Source: Gigaspora rosea (Eukaryota; Glomeromycota; Glomeromycetes; Diversisporales; Gigasporaceae). Taken from it: DNA of 64,000 nucleotides. The notes below the pieces were generated by a model. It ran no database searches and was not told the DNA's origin. It worked only from the letters and a program-made list of their open reading frames with translations. Location of the stretch: the NCBI GenBank assembly GCA_003550325.1, contig QKWP01001109.1:18023-82022 (forward strand). Reading direction: 5' to 3'. This document shows positions 1 through 10,687 of the stretch, piece after piece. Made by a program: the position numbers and the translations under genes. The number at the start of each line of letters is the position of its first letter. The stretch's first letter is position 1.

Positions 1-469
1 TTCCAGGTCCATAACTTCGGAATTGGTGTTATGGAGTGCCCACATGGTGCCGGTACCAGGGTCAAGGTATAGATTTTTAATTCTTCGTGCTTCTACATAA
101 TAGTCTTGAATTAATTCCATATACTCCCGGTCATTTCGTCCGTGCTCGTCCCAGTAATACTCCTCCCGGTAGTACTCCTCCCAGTCTATTTTGTCATCAG
201 AGGGGTCCTGCACAAGTTTCACGTATTCTCGTTCTTCGCTTTCTTGCTCTTCATCCCAATAATCTTCCTCCTCTTCTTCCTCCATCTTCCACCAGGCCTT
301 ACCGGCGGGCAGGTTGGAATTACGGGGGTATCATCTATTGTTACTTTCTTCCTCGGGGTCGTCATACTCGTCCCATTCACTTTTTGGCTCATTTGGGTCA
401 CCCAACCGGTACACTTCTACCACGTGACCATTTATCTGGGGTGGTTAACCTTCGGTTTCTTTATAGTCG

Positions 470-1101
470 ACAAAAGCCTCGAGCCATTCCCGGTAAGTTC
501 CACCGTCTTTTACGTGGTTGTCTTTTTTTGTGTTGTTTCTTCTTTTTCACCACCTGTTTCTGGTCTTCTCGAAAGGGCGTCAGCATTACTATGGGTCCTC
601 CCGGGCGATGTTCGATCAAGTAGTTGTAAGGTTGTAACCGGAGGATCTATCGAGCTCTTCTGCCTTTCAACTTGGAAGTCTGTAGCCATTTTAGCGCAAG
701 TGATCTGTCACTACCACAAACTGTTTAAACCCAAAGTAGTGATGGTAGTGCTCGATGGCTCAAATTACCGCGAGGCACTCCTACTCGGTGGTGGAATAGT
801 TTCTTTCGGCTCATGTTAGATTCTGACTTGTATAGGAGATAACGTACTCCTTTTTGTTTTCACCCTTTTGGGTCAAGACTGCACCTAATCCGGTGCCTGA
901 TGCATCGGTATGGAGGTAGAAGGTCCAGTCGAAGTCAGGGTACTGGAGTATCGGAGTGGTGGTCAGGTGAGTCTTTAAAGCTTCAAAGGCGTTATTCTGT
1001 TCACGACTCCACTCATATCTTTCGTCCTTCTGTAGTAGCTTGTGCAGAAGTCTGGCTATAGAAGCGAACCCGTGAATAAACCTCTGGTAATAGGAAGCCA
1101 A
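470..1101 (-). pseudogene. Ty3/gypsy RNase H domain, broken
   Basis: RNase H removes the RNA template during reverse transcription. The frame at 1101-811 gives FEALKTHLTTTPILQYPDF and then HTDASGTGLGAVLTQ, the first catalytic-Asp region. A different frame below 800 gives VVTDHLALKWL, then the terminal landmark EHRPGRTHSNADALSR (about 640-565). A stop follows SQNLT at 811, so the domain is split. Plus-strand open frames here are shadows. Confidence 0.88.
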
Positions 1102-1975
1102 ACCTAGGAACGCCCTTAGCTGTCTGACAGTTCTTGGTACAGAAAAGTTCGAACTTTCTCTATTTTGGCTTTGTTGGGTTGGATTCCGCTCCGGCCAACC
1201 ACGTGATCTAGGAAATGTATCTCTGTCTGGAAAAACTTACATTTCTCCATATTTATTTTTAACCCTGCTTCTTCTAACTTCTTAAATATTTTTCGTAGGT
1301 GCTCCAGGTGTTCTGGGAATGTGTTTGAGTACGCATTGATATCGTTGATATATACTACAGCGAATTTTCACAGGTACTCGCCAAGACTTTGTCCATCAGC
1401 CTTTGGAAAGTGGCGGGGGCATTGCACAAACCAAACGGCATGACGTTAAATTTGAAAAGTCCTGCCTTGGTTATGAAAGCTGTCTTTTCCCGGTCATTCT
1501 CGTCCATCTTCATCTGCCAGTACCCGCTCTTTAGGTCCAGACTCGAAAACCATTTCGCATTCTGAAATTCTTAAAGTAAGTCGTCGATACAGGGGAGTGG
1601 GTAAGCGTCTTTTCTTGTCACGGCATTCAGCCTTTGATAATCTATGCATAACCTCAATTTTCCTCCTTTCTTAAGTACGACTACAACAGGGGAAGCCCAG
1701 GGGCTATCAGACTGACGAATTAATCCCGTTTCTTCCATTTCCTTTAATTCTATTTCCACAAATTCTTTTTCACCTGGGGTGTGACGGTATGGGTACTGTT
1801 TCACGGGTTTAGCGTCTCCGGTATCGATACGGTGGGTTAGTACAGACGTTTCTCCCAATTCCTTTGTATCTTGGGCAAATAAACCTTTCTCTTTGCAAAA
1901 GAGTTTTCTTGCCTGCTCCCTCTCGGTCTCGTTTAGGTCAGTTTCTTGAATAAACTCGCCCAAGTACTCATTGAT
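1100..1975 (-). pseudogene. Reverse transcriptase domain, inactive
   Basis: This domain copies element RNA into DNA. In order on the minus strand: the N-terminal landmark [18 protein letters not shown] and [14 protein letters not shown] (1571-1963), then [12 protein letters not shown] and [17 protein letters not shown] in another frame (1390-1560), then the palm motif (1340-1360). The palm motif reads Y-I-N-D where the family has Y/F-x-D-D: the first catalytic Asp is Asn (codon 1346-1344). A TGA lies just upstream of the palm motif. The block passes into the connection and RNase H region at 1101. Confidence 0.92.
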
Positions 1976-2309
1976 GGTTCATCTCGAGGTTTCTTTGGCT
2001 TGGGTCAGGGCTCTTTCATTACGATCAAGTATATGGCGGGACTTCTTATATCTGCCCAAAGGTTGTCATACAGTCCCATTTCTTCTGTAGCTGATTCTTC
2101 TGTATAGTAATACTCGATTTTATCCAATATTTCTTCCTCATAGGTGAATTCGTCAAAAGTATCACCACTGTCGCTTTCTTAGTTCACGTGCTCTGGTCCT
2201 GGGGCTCAGAGGTCATTGTTGCTAGTGTTCGAGATTGGTACCTCGATCGTGCGACCCTGGTGCTTTAGGTACAACCGCCGCTCATTGAAATGTAATCGGG
2301 CTTGGGCCC

Positions 2310-2560
2310 TTAGGAACCAATCATTCCTAGTAACAGGGTTTCGTCTGATGATTCAATGATTTGAAAGGTACTAGGTATTAGAGCGTCCTGGATTACGATC
2401 CCCACGTTGGTAATTCTACCTAGAGCCCAGGTCTTTGTCCCATTTGCGGTGACTACGACAGTTGAGGATTTTTCTTGAATCTTTAACCCCAATTTGTCCA
2501 GTAGCTTCTTTGTCATAATACTAACGGCGGCTCTGAAGTCCAATGCTGCTATTACGGGTT
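2310..2560 (-). pseudogene. Retroelement aspartic protease fragment
   Basis: The protease normally cuts the gag-pol polyprotein. The block reads ALDFRAAVSIMTKKLL at its start and ESSDETLLLGM near its end, which match the two conserved landmarks of retropepsins. The active-site D-S/T-G-A has become D-F-R-A (codons at 2540-2532), so the catalytic loop glycine is lost. After LLLGM the frame breaks. The reading is secure as a family member and as an inactive one. Confidence 0.85.
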
Positions 2561-2949
2561 ACCTCTAATTCATATGTAGCACTGTGCTGGGTGGTGCGTT
2601 TTGCTTCCGCTAGGCTTAGTGGAATAGCCTCTTGACAGTCATTTCTTGAGTCAGGGGTAGGGGCCGGCATGGTATTTTAGCTAAGTTTCGGTGTTGGTTT
2701 GGATAATGAAGCATCTGACCAATGGTTGCGCTGGCTGGTAAGTTTAGTATATCATCAGCCACATTGTAAGGGGTCAGATGATCAATAATAGATGGATCTC
2801 TTTTTCTCCTAGGTTTCCTTGCCGGGCCATACACATCCTCCATTACGTCAGGTTCTCCTTCTAGATTGGGTAGAGGTGGAATGTCCTCTCTCTTTCGGGC
2901 CTTTAGCCGGTTTTCCCAAGTTCCCCGGGGTGGGCTTGACTTCTCTTCT

Positions 2950-4009
2950 CCCAATTACCGTTAACTGGATAAGGTTGATGACATTTTTCGGCCAGGGCAT
3001 ATACTTCGTCTTCAATCTAGCCTTCTTGATGGTCATCATATGGATCGACTCACCCCACGTAGTTGGTGCTTTGACGTTCTTCGGGGTTCCTTTTATGCTT
3101 ACTTTCTGATAAACAATTACGGGCAATATGACCTAATTCTCCACATTTAAAGCAGGTGATGTCTCTTCTGGGTTCCTTAACCCCGTCTTTCTGTGACTCT
3201 TCTGATCGGTAGTTCCTATGTCTTTTTCTGTTACGTGTACCCCGGCATCGATCGTTGTCATAGGAGGGTGCCTTGGGCCGGTTCGGGATCGATGTGGCGT
3301 AGATTAGAGCGATTTGCTCTATTTTTTGTGATAAGTTTCCTAGCTCTTCCTCAACCTTTCTCTGATGACTTTTATTGGAGGTTTGTTTGCTGTAATATTT
3401 ACCAGCTTCTGCTTTTCTTGCCTTAGTAATAGCTTCGTCTAGGTCCTTCGGTTCGGCCAGTTACAAAGGTGGCTGCTTTTCTTTGGAGTCCAGATAAAAA
3501 CATTTGTGTGATGTAGGGGTCAGGTATCTCATCATCCGGGTCGACCCGTTTTAACAATTTCTTGAACTTGGTAGCGTATGTATCGACTTTCTCATGTTTC
3601 TGTTGCTTGAGTTCTTGAAGCTCGATTTGACACCCATGTCGTCGCTCGGGGGTTGCGAAAAAGTTGATAAACTTGTGGTAGAAACTGGATTCTTCCTCTT
3701 TATCATTTTTCCATTGGGTTAAGTCATCTCTTTTTCCTTTGTACCAATCTGTGGCGAGGTCCCTCAAATGCCGAAGGCAATCTTTAGCATCCTTCTTTCC
3801 GTCTAATTATTCGCGGCTGTGGCTCTTTCGAATATTTCCAACCATTCTATTGGGTCCTCATCATCACTTCTGTGGAAGGGATCAACCTTCACATGTGTTA
3901 ACTCTCTCTTATCTTCCAGGTTTTTCTTAGTATTGGCGATTGTATTGGCGACTTCGGCGAAAAAGGTGGTCAAACCTTCTAGCAGCTCTCTTAACTGGTC
4001 CTTGTTCAT
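2950..4009 (-). pseudogene. gag-like capsid/nucleocapsid region, broken
   Basis: Gag forms the retrotransposon particle and binds the RNA. The start (MNKDQLRELLEGL) is at 4009. The capsid-like part at 3767-3423 contains a retrotransposon-gag core with WKND, YATKFKKLLKRV and an FLSGLQ-like end. A CCHC zinc knuckle, C-F-K-C-G-E-L-G-H-I-A-R-N-C, is at 3154-3113. A stop at 3803 and at least two frame changes separate these blocks. A basic, proline-rich tail follows at 2954-2616 before the protease. Confidence 0.85.
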
Positions 4010-4089
4010 CTTCTTCCAGGTGTATCCTTTTTATGTATTATTTCTGGGTTTTTATTGCAACCAATTTCTAACCTACTAATTCGAAGTTT

Positions 4090-4735
4090 TCTTGTATTAG
4101 TGGTTATCGGTGTTTGTAAATTTTCGTATTTTACAGTCACCACCAAAATAACAACCCTAACAATCGGCGGGTCTATCGGTGAATCACGAGGTTGATCTGT
4201 ATAACCGTCAAGGGGTTGATTTAGGTCGAAATAGACTTGTTAGATTTGGCTAAGTGGTTAGGCAGAGTTGCGGGATAGTTTATGCAAAATACTGGGGTTT
4301 ATAGTAGGACAACGAATGTATAGGTTTTTATTATGTATCGGGTTATATGTACTTTTATTATTTTTAATAAAGACAAGTTTTTGAGTCGTATATAGTGTGT
4401 ATGTATGTTTTATTAAAGCAAAGTGGGAATTGAATATCGTTCCCCAAGGGCCAAACGGCCTTTATTTATAATTATTAAACTGTTGTAGGAATTAACTCTA
4501 TTACTAGTATACCCGTAATCACTCTAATTATCAATATATCATTCATCAGCATTATTATTATGATTCATCATTTTACCCTAATACGTCAATTCCTCTCAAT
4601 ATTCCTGATCGAGAATATCAGGGAAATCTAGCCGATCGTGGAAATCGTGGAATCGGGCCAGCAAGCCTAAATTTAGAAACACCTGGAATCATGTGGACAC
4701 GTGCCTGCTTGGGTCACATTTCCGGTCTCACAACA
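4090..4735 (-). other. Gypsy leader and putative 5' LTR edge
   Basis: This noncoding stretch lies upstream of gag. On the minus strand it starts with TGTTGTGAGACC at 4735, a plausible LTR start. TGTTGT at 4481-4486 and ACAACA at 4730-4735 are inverted, so either 4481-4735 or a longer block could be the LTR. A TGGTGACT sequence near 4135-4142 (minus strand) is a candidate primer-binding site. The second LTR is outside the window, so the boundaries cannot be proved. Confidence 0.35.
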
Positions 4736-5459
4736 GTATGTATTTATTTATTAATAAAGTTATTTATTATATATTCTAGACTACTTGATCAATTTGGTTT
4801 AGCAAATTTTGTTGAAACCAGTGATTTGACCAGCCCTGTCAATAATGTTAACGTTAATTTTCTATTTGCATTTCCTTATCTACTCAATTCCCTGTTTTTT
4901 TTTTTATTGTGTTTACCTGACATTATTTAAAGATGAATTAACTAACGGAAAAAACTGATGATGATGCTAATAGGATATCGATAGCTTTCATTTAACAAAT
5001 AAAATAATTTTTGATATATAAACTTAAGTCATGTAAATAATTTATAGTTTTATGTGTGTCTATGCTTATACTACCAATATTTCAATCACTCAAATTTACA
5101 ATAGCGTTTAAAATAATATAGCTATCAATTCAAACACAACGCACAAGTTTAATATAGCTTAATTTACATTATATAAGTATTTTGCTTATCAAATATATTA
5201 TTATGAAGTTTTTAAACATCAGATACTTAACATAAATTAGAATGAAATGTTAGTTTTGCTTTTTGCAAAATGAAATCTGTAAATATATAAATTAATTTCA
5301 ACGCCAATAAAAAAGCGCTTTAACCAAATATTTCAATTGAATAGGTCTTGGCTCGTTAATTTCTGATATTTATATGAATTAGGACATCAATAACTTTTTA
5401 ATTACGATAAATTCAATGAATACTTACCATCTGGAATAGCGAAATCAATTTGCGTGCTA
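4736..5459. other. Intergenic AT-rich DNA
   Basis: No open frame of substance, repeat or RNA gene is visible. It lies downstream of the kinase block and probably contains its 3' untranslated region and polyadenylation signals. Confidence 0.5.
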
Positions 5460-6816
5460 TCACAATCTATTGTATAAATGAAAATTCAATAATTGCTCAA
5501 TAATTACAAAACATTTCAATAAATATGAATAGAACTTAAAAAAGAAGCCTGTATTTATAAGAGAATCTGCTATTTGATTCGTGTTAATAATTTTACTAGT
5601 GTACATTGATGTCGGATGTTTTTGTTCAGCAACATTTAATGTTTCTATGATTTTATCAGCAGCCATGAACTTCTCTTTAATATCAAGTTCTTCATCAAAT
5701 ACAACTGATTTCATTAAAATAGTCTGCCATTGATTAAGTTTTAAGCCAACTTCTTTAGCAGTTGGTCGTTTTTTTGGATCTGGATCCATACACTGCTTAG
5801 CTAATTTGATGTAAAAATCGAGTGTGCCAGGAGCAAATTCTGGTCTTAATGGATTTTTTTTATCACAAATCATCAATGCCAATTTATGATCAAATGGACA
5901 GTCGTCATAAGCTCTTTTCCAGTTGACATTTCTGTCATCATTATACCTAAGCCATAAATATCAGATGCTGATGTATATGGTTGACCATTCAAAACTTCTG
6001 GAGCGACATAAGGCAAAACCCCGTAAGTCGCATTCTCTATATTAAGTTCATCCATTCCTTTAGATAAACCTAAATCTGCAACATAGGACTGTATTCCACC
6101 CTTATGTTGAGTTTGTAAAATATTACCACTATGAAAATCACCATGAATATATCCTGCTTTGTGAATATAATCTAAATCATATGATATGAATGTAAGTTGT
6201 TGTAATTTACTTCGCCAATTAAGTTTTTTAAAATCTGTTGCTAAAAACCTGTGAAGATTCCCTTTATCAGCATATTGCAGTACCATAAAATACTCATTCT
6301 TTTCATTTTGAGTTAATCCATATATATTAAGGGTACTACCTATTAATCTACATTTTACATTATTCCTAAACTTTGACACAAAATTTATGTGTTAGTTAAT
6401 TAAAACTTAAAATATTTAGAGTGATGATAATATTTCGACTCACTTCTTTTAGAAAATTATCAGTTTCAAACCCATATAAATTTTTGAGAGCAACAATGCA
6501 TGACTTATCACGCGACCTGACGTAGTTTCCATATTTTCCTTCGATTTTTCGCACTCCATCTAACCAGATTGCTGAATATACTGAACTGAATCCACCTTTC
6601 CCTACCATTTTTATGTTTTTTAGCCTATCAAATGGAATCCATTCAATTAGCTTTGAGTATGTTGGGGCTTTAAGTTGAAATTCCTTAATGAGTTCATCAA
6701 TTTTTTCGACACCACTCGTCCATCCTTGAGTTGCCAATTTAGGATCACACGTCCGACACCAGCGAGGGGTAGTGTTGTATTGATTGCAAGTAGCACATTT
6801 TCCATTACCAGGAGAT
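5460..6816 (-). CDS. Zinc-ribbon protein kinase block, with one frameshift
   Basis: This is a Ser/Thr- or Tyr-type protein kinase of the expanded glomeromycotan family. Exon 6816-6444 begins after a TTTTAAG acceptor. It encodes a ribbon (CATCNQY then RWCRTCDP), the Gly loop GKGGFSSVY and the VAIK-equivalent lysine in CIVALKNL. The intron (donor GTGAGT at 6443) most simply ends at CAAAG, and exon two starts at 6370 with LIGSTLNIYGL. Next come HGDFHSGNIL (catalytic loop, HGD for HRD), DLG for DFG, VAPEV and SASDIYGLG. At 5920-5911 one A appears lost: GKEL runs to a stop, while the adjacent frame continues LALMICDKK, RPEFAPGT and MDPDPKKRPTAKEV. The break is either inactivation or an assembly error. 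The upstream splice phase fits the microexon ladder, so this may be the C-terminal half of a larger gene. Confidence 0.85.
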
Positions 6817-6914
6817 CTTAAAATAAGATTATAAATATTATTATTTTTTTATTTTATTTTTATTTTTTCTTTGTTTAAATTAATTTAAATACAAATAATG
6901 AATTATATACTTAC

Positions 6915-9900
6915 CTCCTAAAAAATCCATAAACTCAAATAATCAATTAAATACGCTTAGGAAACGATAGTCTATAAAGTAAACTTTATTCTCACCCTCT
7001 TTATATTGTTTACGTAATGCGTAGCAATTAATTAATGATATAAAATTCTTTCTATAGAGATTGTGAATATACTTGAACCTTGTACTCACATTCTGACAAT
7101 TTAAAAATATTAATTAAATATATGAAATACTGATCTTTGTAGGCTAAGTTATGAACTAGTAAAACCTGGCATAATCATCACATAATTAAAAGCATAATTA
7201 AACGTAACAACTAATGTGATTGACATAGCGGATTTTACTAGCTCATCGACTCAATTTACACCTTTTCTAAGATAATCAGAATACTATACTTACAACCTAA
7301 TTTAATATGCTTTAATTATCAGAGAATGTAAACACACTTTATAAATTTGTATAAACAAGCTTTATACTCACGCACTAGCAATTAGATATCGTTATGTAAA
7401 TATGTGAATGATAACAAAAATCATCTTTCAAATGAACTTTATACTTACCCCCTATTGATTTACATAAGACAATAGACGTTTGTTAATAAGATTTAGTAAA
7501 CAATCTGATTTTACTGTATAATGAATATAATCCAAGCTTCTTACTTACTCCCTTTTATTATATATATAATTTGGTGTTAACGAGATAAATTTTATAAACG
7601 ACAATTAAAGTTGCACTCACCGACTAAATAAAGTTATTCATATTGTATTAATGTTATATATTGAAATTCTAAATTAAAACAAACTTAAATTTTATACTCA
7701 CTCCCTGGCAATTTAACACGTTGTAATTTATAGGAATAAGTACATTTAACGAACGGCTGATTTACAAGTAATACTTATACTCACATACTATAATTGGTTA
7801 GAGGAATATTGGATAAGAATGATTATTATTAAAGGCTAATTTTTTTTTTTAAAATTTTTATCATAAATGTTTATACTCACGAGCTACAAATTTAATATAC
7901 ATGCAAGTAATGGTTAATATTGATCACGTGAAATTATTGTTATGGTATTGACTTTATACTTACGAGCTATTAAATTATAAGTGCATAGTCGGTTAAAGAA
8001 ATATTTTAATACCAAAAGTAGGATGTTTATAAAAGAATATTAAACTTACTTCCTTCAATAAAATAATATAAATAAATATAATAGCACAATAACATATTCT
8101 AATTTTTTAAGTTAGCATAAATAAACTTTATGCTCACCACCTAATTCGGATAACAAAGTCTTGTAAAATACGAATTATATAGAAAAGAATACATTTGAAC
8201 TGTTGAACTTTATACTTGCCACCTAATTCAACATGAGTGTGAATGATAAATTCTTATTGATGTTGACTTCAAATGAACCTTATACTTACTGCCTGTAAAT
8301 TTTGTTCATTAGAGTGATAATAAAGGCCTTTACTTTATACAGCAATAAATATATTTAAATTCTATAACCCACCTTTTAACATATGTAATTTATTTAGATA
8401 AATAATATACTACGGATATTATTATAAAAAATAGGTCAAATTTGTTCTTATCTGTTATACTCACTCACTTGTTAATGTAAATGATTCGGTTTAGTAATTA
8501 TAATTTGTAAATCATCATCATGCAGCTGAAATTCATACTCACGGACTAATAATATACACATTTATAATAATTTAGAACAATAATCATATGAAAAAGCCAA
8601 CTTCTTTAAGTAGAGGAAATTAAGTTTTACACTTACTTTCTTTAATTTATTATGTATCCAATTAATTGGGAAAAGTGATTAATTAATGGTAAATTATATT
8701 CTCATAATGGACTTTATACTTACACGCTGGTAATGTAACGAAGTTTAAAGAATTATTAATGAAGCTTTTATTAAACGTAGATTAATCAAAATCTATACTT
8801 ACTCTCTATCAAATGCAAATATTTAAGGAAATAATATTTAATAATAAATCTTATGAAACTGAGTAATGCATTTAGACTTTATACTCACGGCCTAATTTAA
8901 TAATCGCACAATGATTAGATTGTAAATCTTTATATAGTCAATAAATATAACTTAAATTTATATTTACCATCTAATATACAATAATATATATATAATTATT
9001 AAAGTTTAATAAGTTACTTGATAATATATATAATATATGCAATAATTCTTATACTCACGCGCTGGTAATTTATTATTGATTTAGCAAATGACACGATAAA
9101 TCTTTTGAAACAATCTAATAAGTTTAAATTCAATACTTACTCCCTGTTTATCAAGTACAATATAATAATTGATATTTGTTTGTAAAACTTTGCCAAATAT
9201 GATTTTGTAATAGAATTAATTTAATATTATGCTCACCACCTATTTAATACATAAAAATAATTAATGCTAAGTCCCTTAACAGTTACCGTAATAGCTTCTG
9301 TTTTATTTAATGAGTAATATATAACTAAGCTTTATACTCACCACCTAATTTGGAGTGTATATAATTAATCAAGTAATATCTACATGTTGAGCTTTATAAA
9401 TTACAAACATTATTATTTAATTATATGCTTACCATCTAATTTGACATTTAATGCATATAATTTATGAGTGAAGGATTTATTAATAGTTTTTGCAAATAAT
9501 GTATTGATAAATGGATTTAATAAAATTTCATACTCCCTTAATTTTTAAGTAGACTTTAGAAAATTTTATTTTATATAAAAGAAAACTATATTTAAATATT
9601 TAAATAAACATACCATCTAATTTATATCACATAAATTAATATTAAAAAAAGTTCTTTATAAAATGCAAATTTAATAATTGACCTTATACTTACATACTAA
9701 TAATTTAAAATTTTTAGTATGGGATTAAAAAATAATGCAGACATTCTCTATGAAAACGATACTTACTCTCTTTAATTTAGCATGCGCAAACAGTTAAAAA
9801 AGAAAATAATTATTATGGAACATCAACTTTTAAATAAATGAAACAGAACTTATACTCACACACTGTTAATAATATGCATAAAAACAAATGTTTAATGTAA

Positions 9901-10608
9901 ACTTAATATATAAAAGAACGTTTAAAAATCTAATTAAAATAAACTTCATACTTACTCACTGGTAAACATTGCGTATCAGTTAGTTGCGATGCTGTTTGTA
10001 ATTAAAGGTAATAACTGAATTTTATACTTACAAACTAAAACATAATTCAGTACATTTAATTAATAATAAAAAGAATTATAAATAGCTGGCTTATAAAGAC
10101 TTATACTTACTCCCTTTAATTTAAAATATGCATTAATTAAAGAAGCAACAAAGAAAATGCAATATTTAATGACAAATTTTACTTACTCCCTTTAAAGTAT
10201 AATATCAAAATATTAAGTATTTGTGAATGATAATTTTATAAATACTATATTAAACTCTTTACTAACCATCTATTTTGAATACGTTCATAATTAATTAAAA
10301 AAATATGACACAATAAAAGGTAAATTTTTAAATGAATATCATACTCACTCTCTTTAGTTATGTATTTGTTTAGATAACAATATTAAATCATAATATCATA
10401 ATATTACGAAATTATAAAAGTAATGTAAATGTATTTATACTTACTGCCTTAAATTAATAAATATAAATTAATTGAGAACATACAGTATTCTATTCTAAAT
10501 CCTCATTTCAATGCACTACTTACAAGCTAAATAATTAAGCATGCACGCAATTAGAAAGCTTATTAACCACTAATATTAGTAAAATGCATTGAGCATTATA
10601 CTTACAAA
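6915..10608 (-). other. Ladder of ~42 three-nucleotide microexon-like units
   Basis: On the minus strand the pattern AG - exactly 3 nt - GTRAGTATAA recurs every 70-105 nt. Lowest coordinates of the 3-nt units: 10606, 10524, 10445, 10349, 10267, 10187, 10111, 10032, 9956, 9860, 9767, 9694, 9614, 9534, 9433, 9342, 9237, 9141, 9059, 8968, 8889, 8803, 8724, 8637, 8543, 8465, 8290, 8220, 8138, 8050, 7964, 7881, 7785, 7702, 7621, 7549, 7449, 7372, 7294, 7090, 6996, 6915. Donors fit U1 unusually well; one is GC (8219). Two further rungs look decayed (8370, donor GG; 7247, donor AT). TTAAT-type branch-like motifs sit before many acceptors. Joined in phase 2, as set independently by the TPR exon and the kinase exon, the units have no stop; the other two frames do. 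They would encode a Trp/Asp/Glu-rich stretch including DFLQEWEDF and EWWWDAW. Confidence 0.75.
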
Positions 10609-10687
10609 CTTTACATAATCATATAGAACAAGATAAATTTTAAATTCTTAGTAATACTGATAAAAAAAAATATTAAGTCATATTTAC

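Larger units (their letters stand above)
1..4009 (-). mobile_element. Decayed Ty3/gypsy LTR retrotransposon, internal region
   Basis: On the minus strand the order is gag with zinc knuckle, aspartic protease, reverse transcriptase, then RNase H, which is the gag-pol order of Ty3/gypsy elements. Translated pieces lie in several frames with stops between them, so the copy is dead. The integrase would lie left of base 1 and is not in the window; positions 1-470 read on the minus strand as a charged, low-complexity linker after RNase H. Base composition is clearly more GC-rich than the rest of the window, which marks it as a distinct insertion. Confidence 0.93.

Noticed and set aside
142..819. 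Plus-strand 225-residue open frame
   Set aside because: It is the antisense shadow of the gypsy RNase H and linker on the minus strand, where true motifs (HTDASG, HSNADALSR) are found.
7135..7180. Missing ladder rung between 7092 and 7294
   Set aside because: Candidates such as CAAAG-ATCA-GTATTTC (4 nt) or CCAG-GTTTTACTAG fit poorly and would break the frame or lack a donor, so none was added.
6915..10608. CRISPR-like array
   Set aside because: Regular spacing of a short motif could mimic one, but the conserved part is a splice donor/acceptor pair with 3 nt between, in a eukaryotic gene. There are no direct repeats of CRISPR length and no cas genes.
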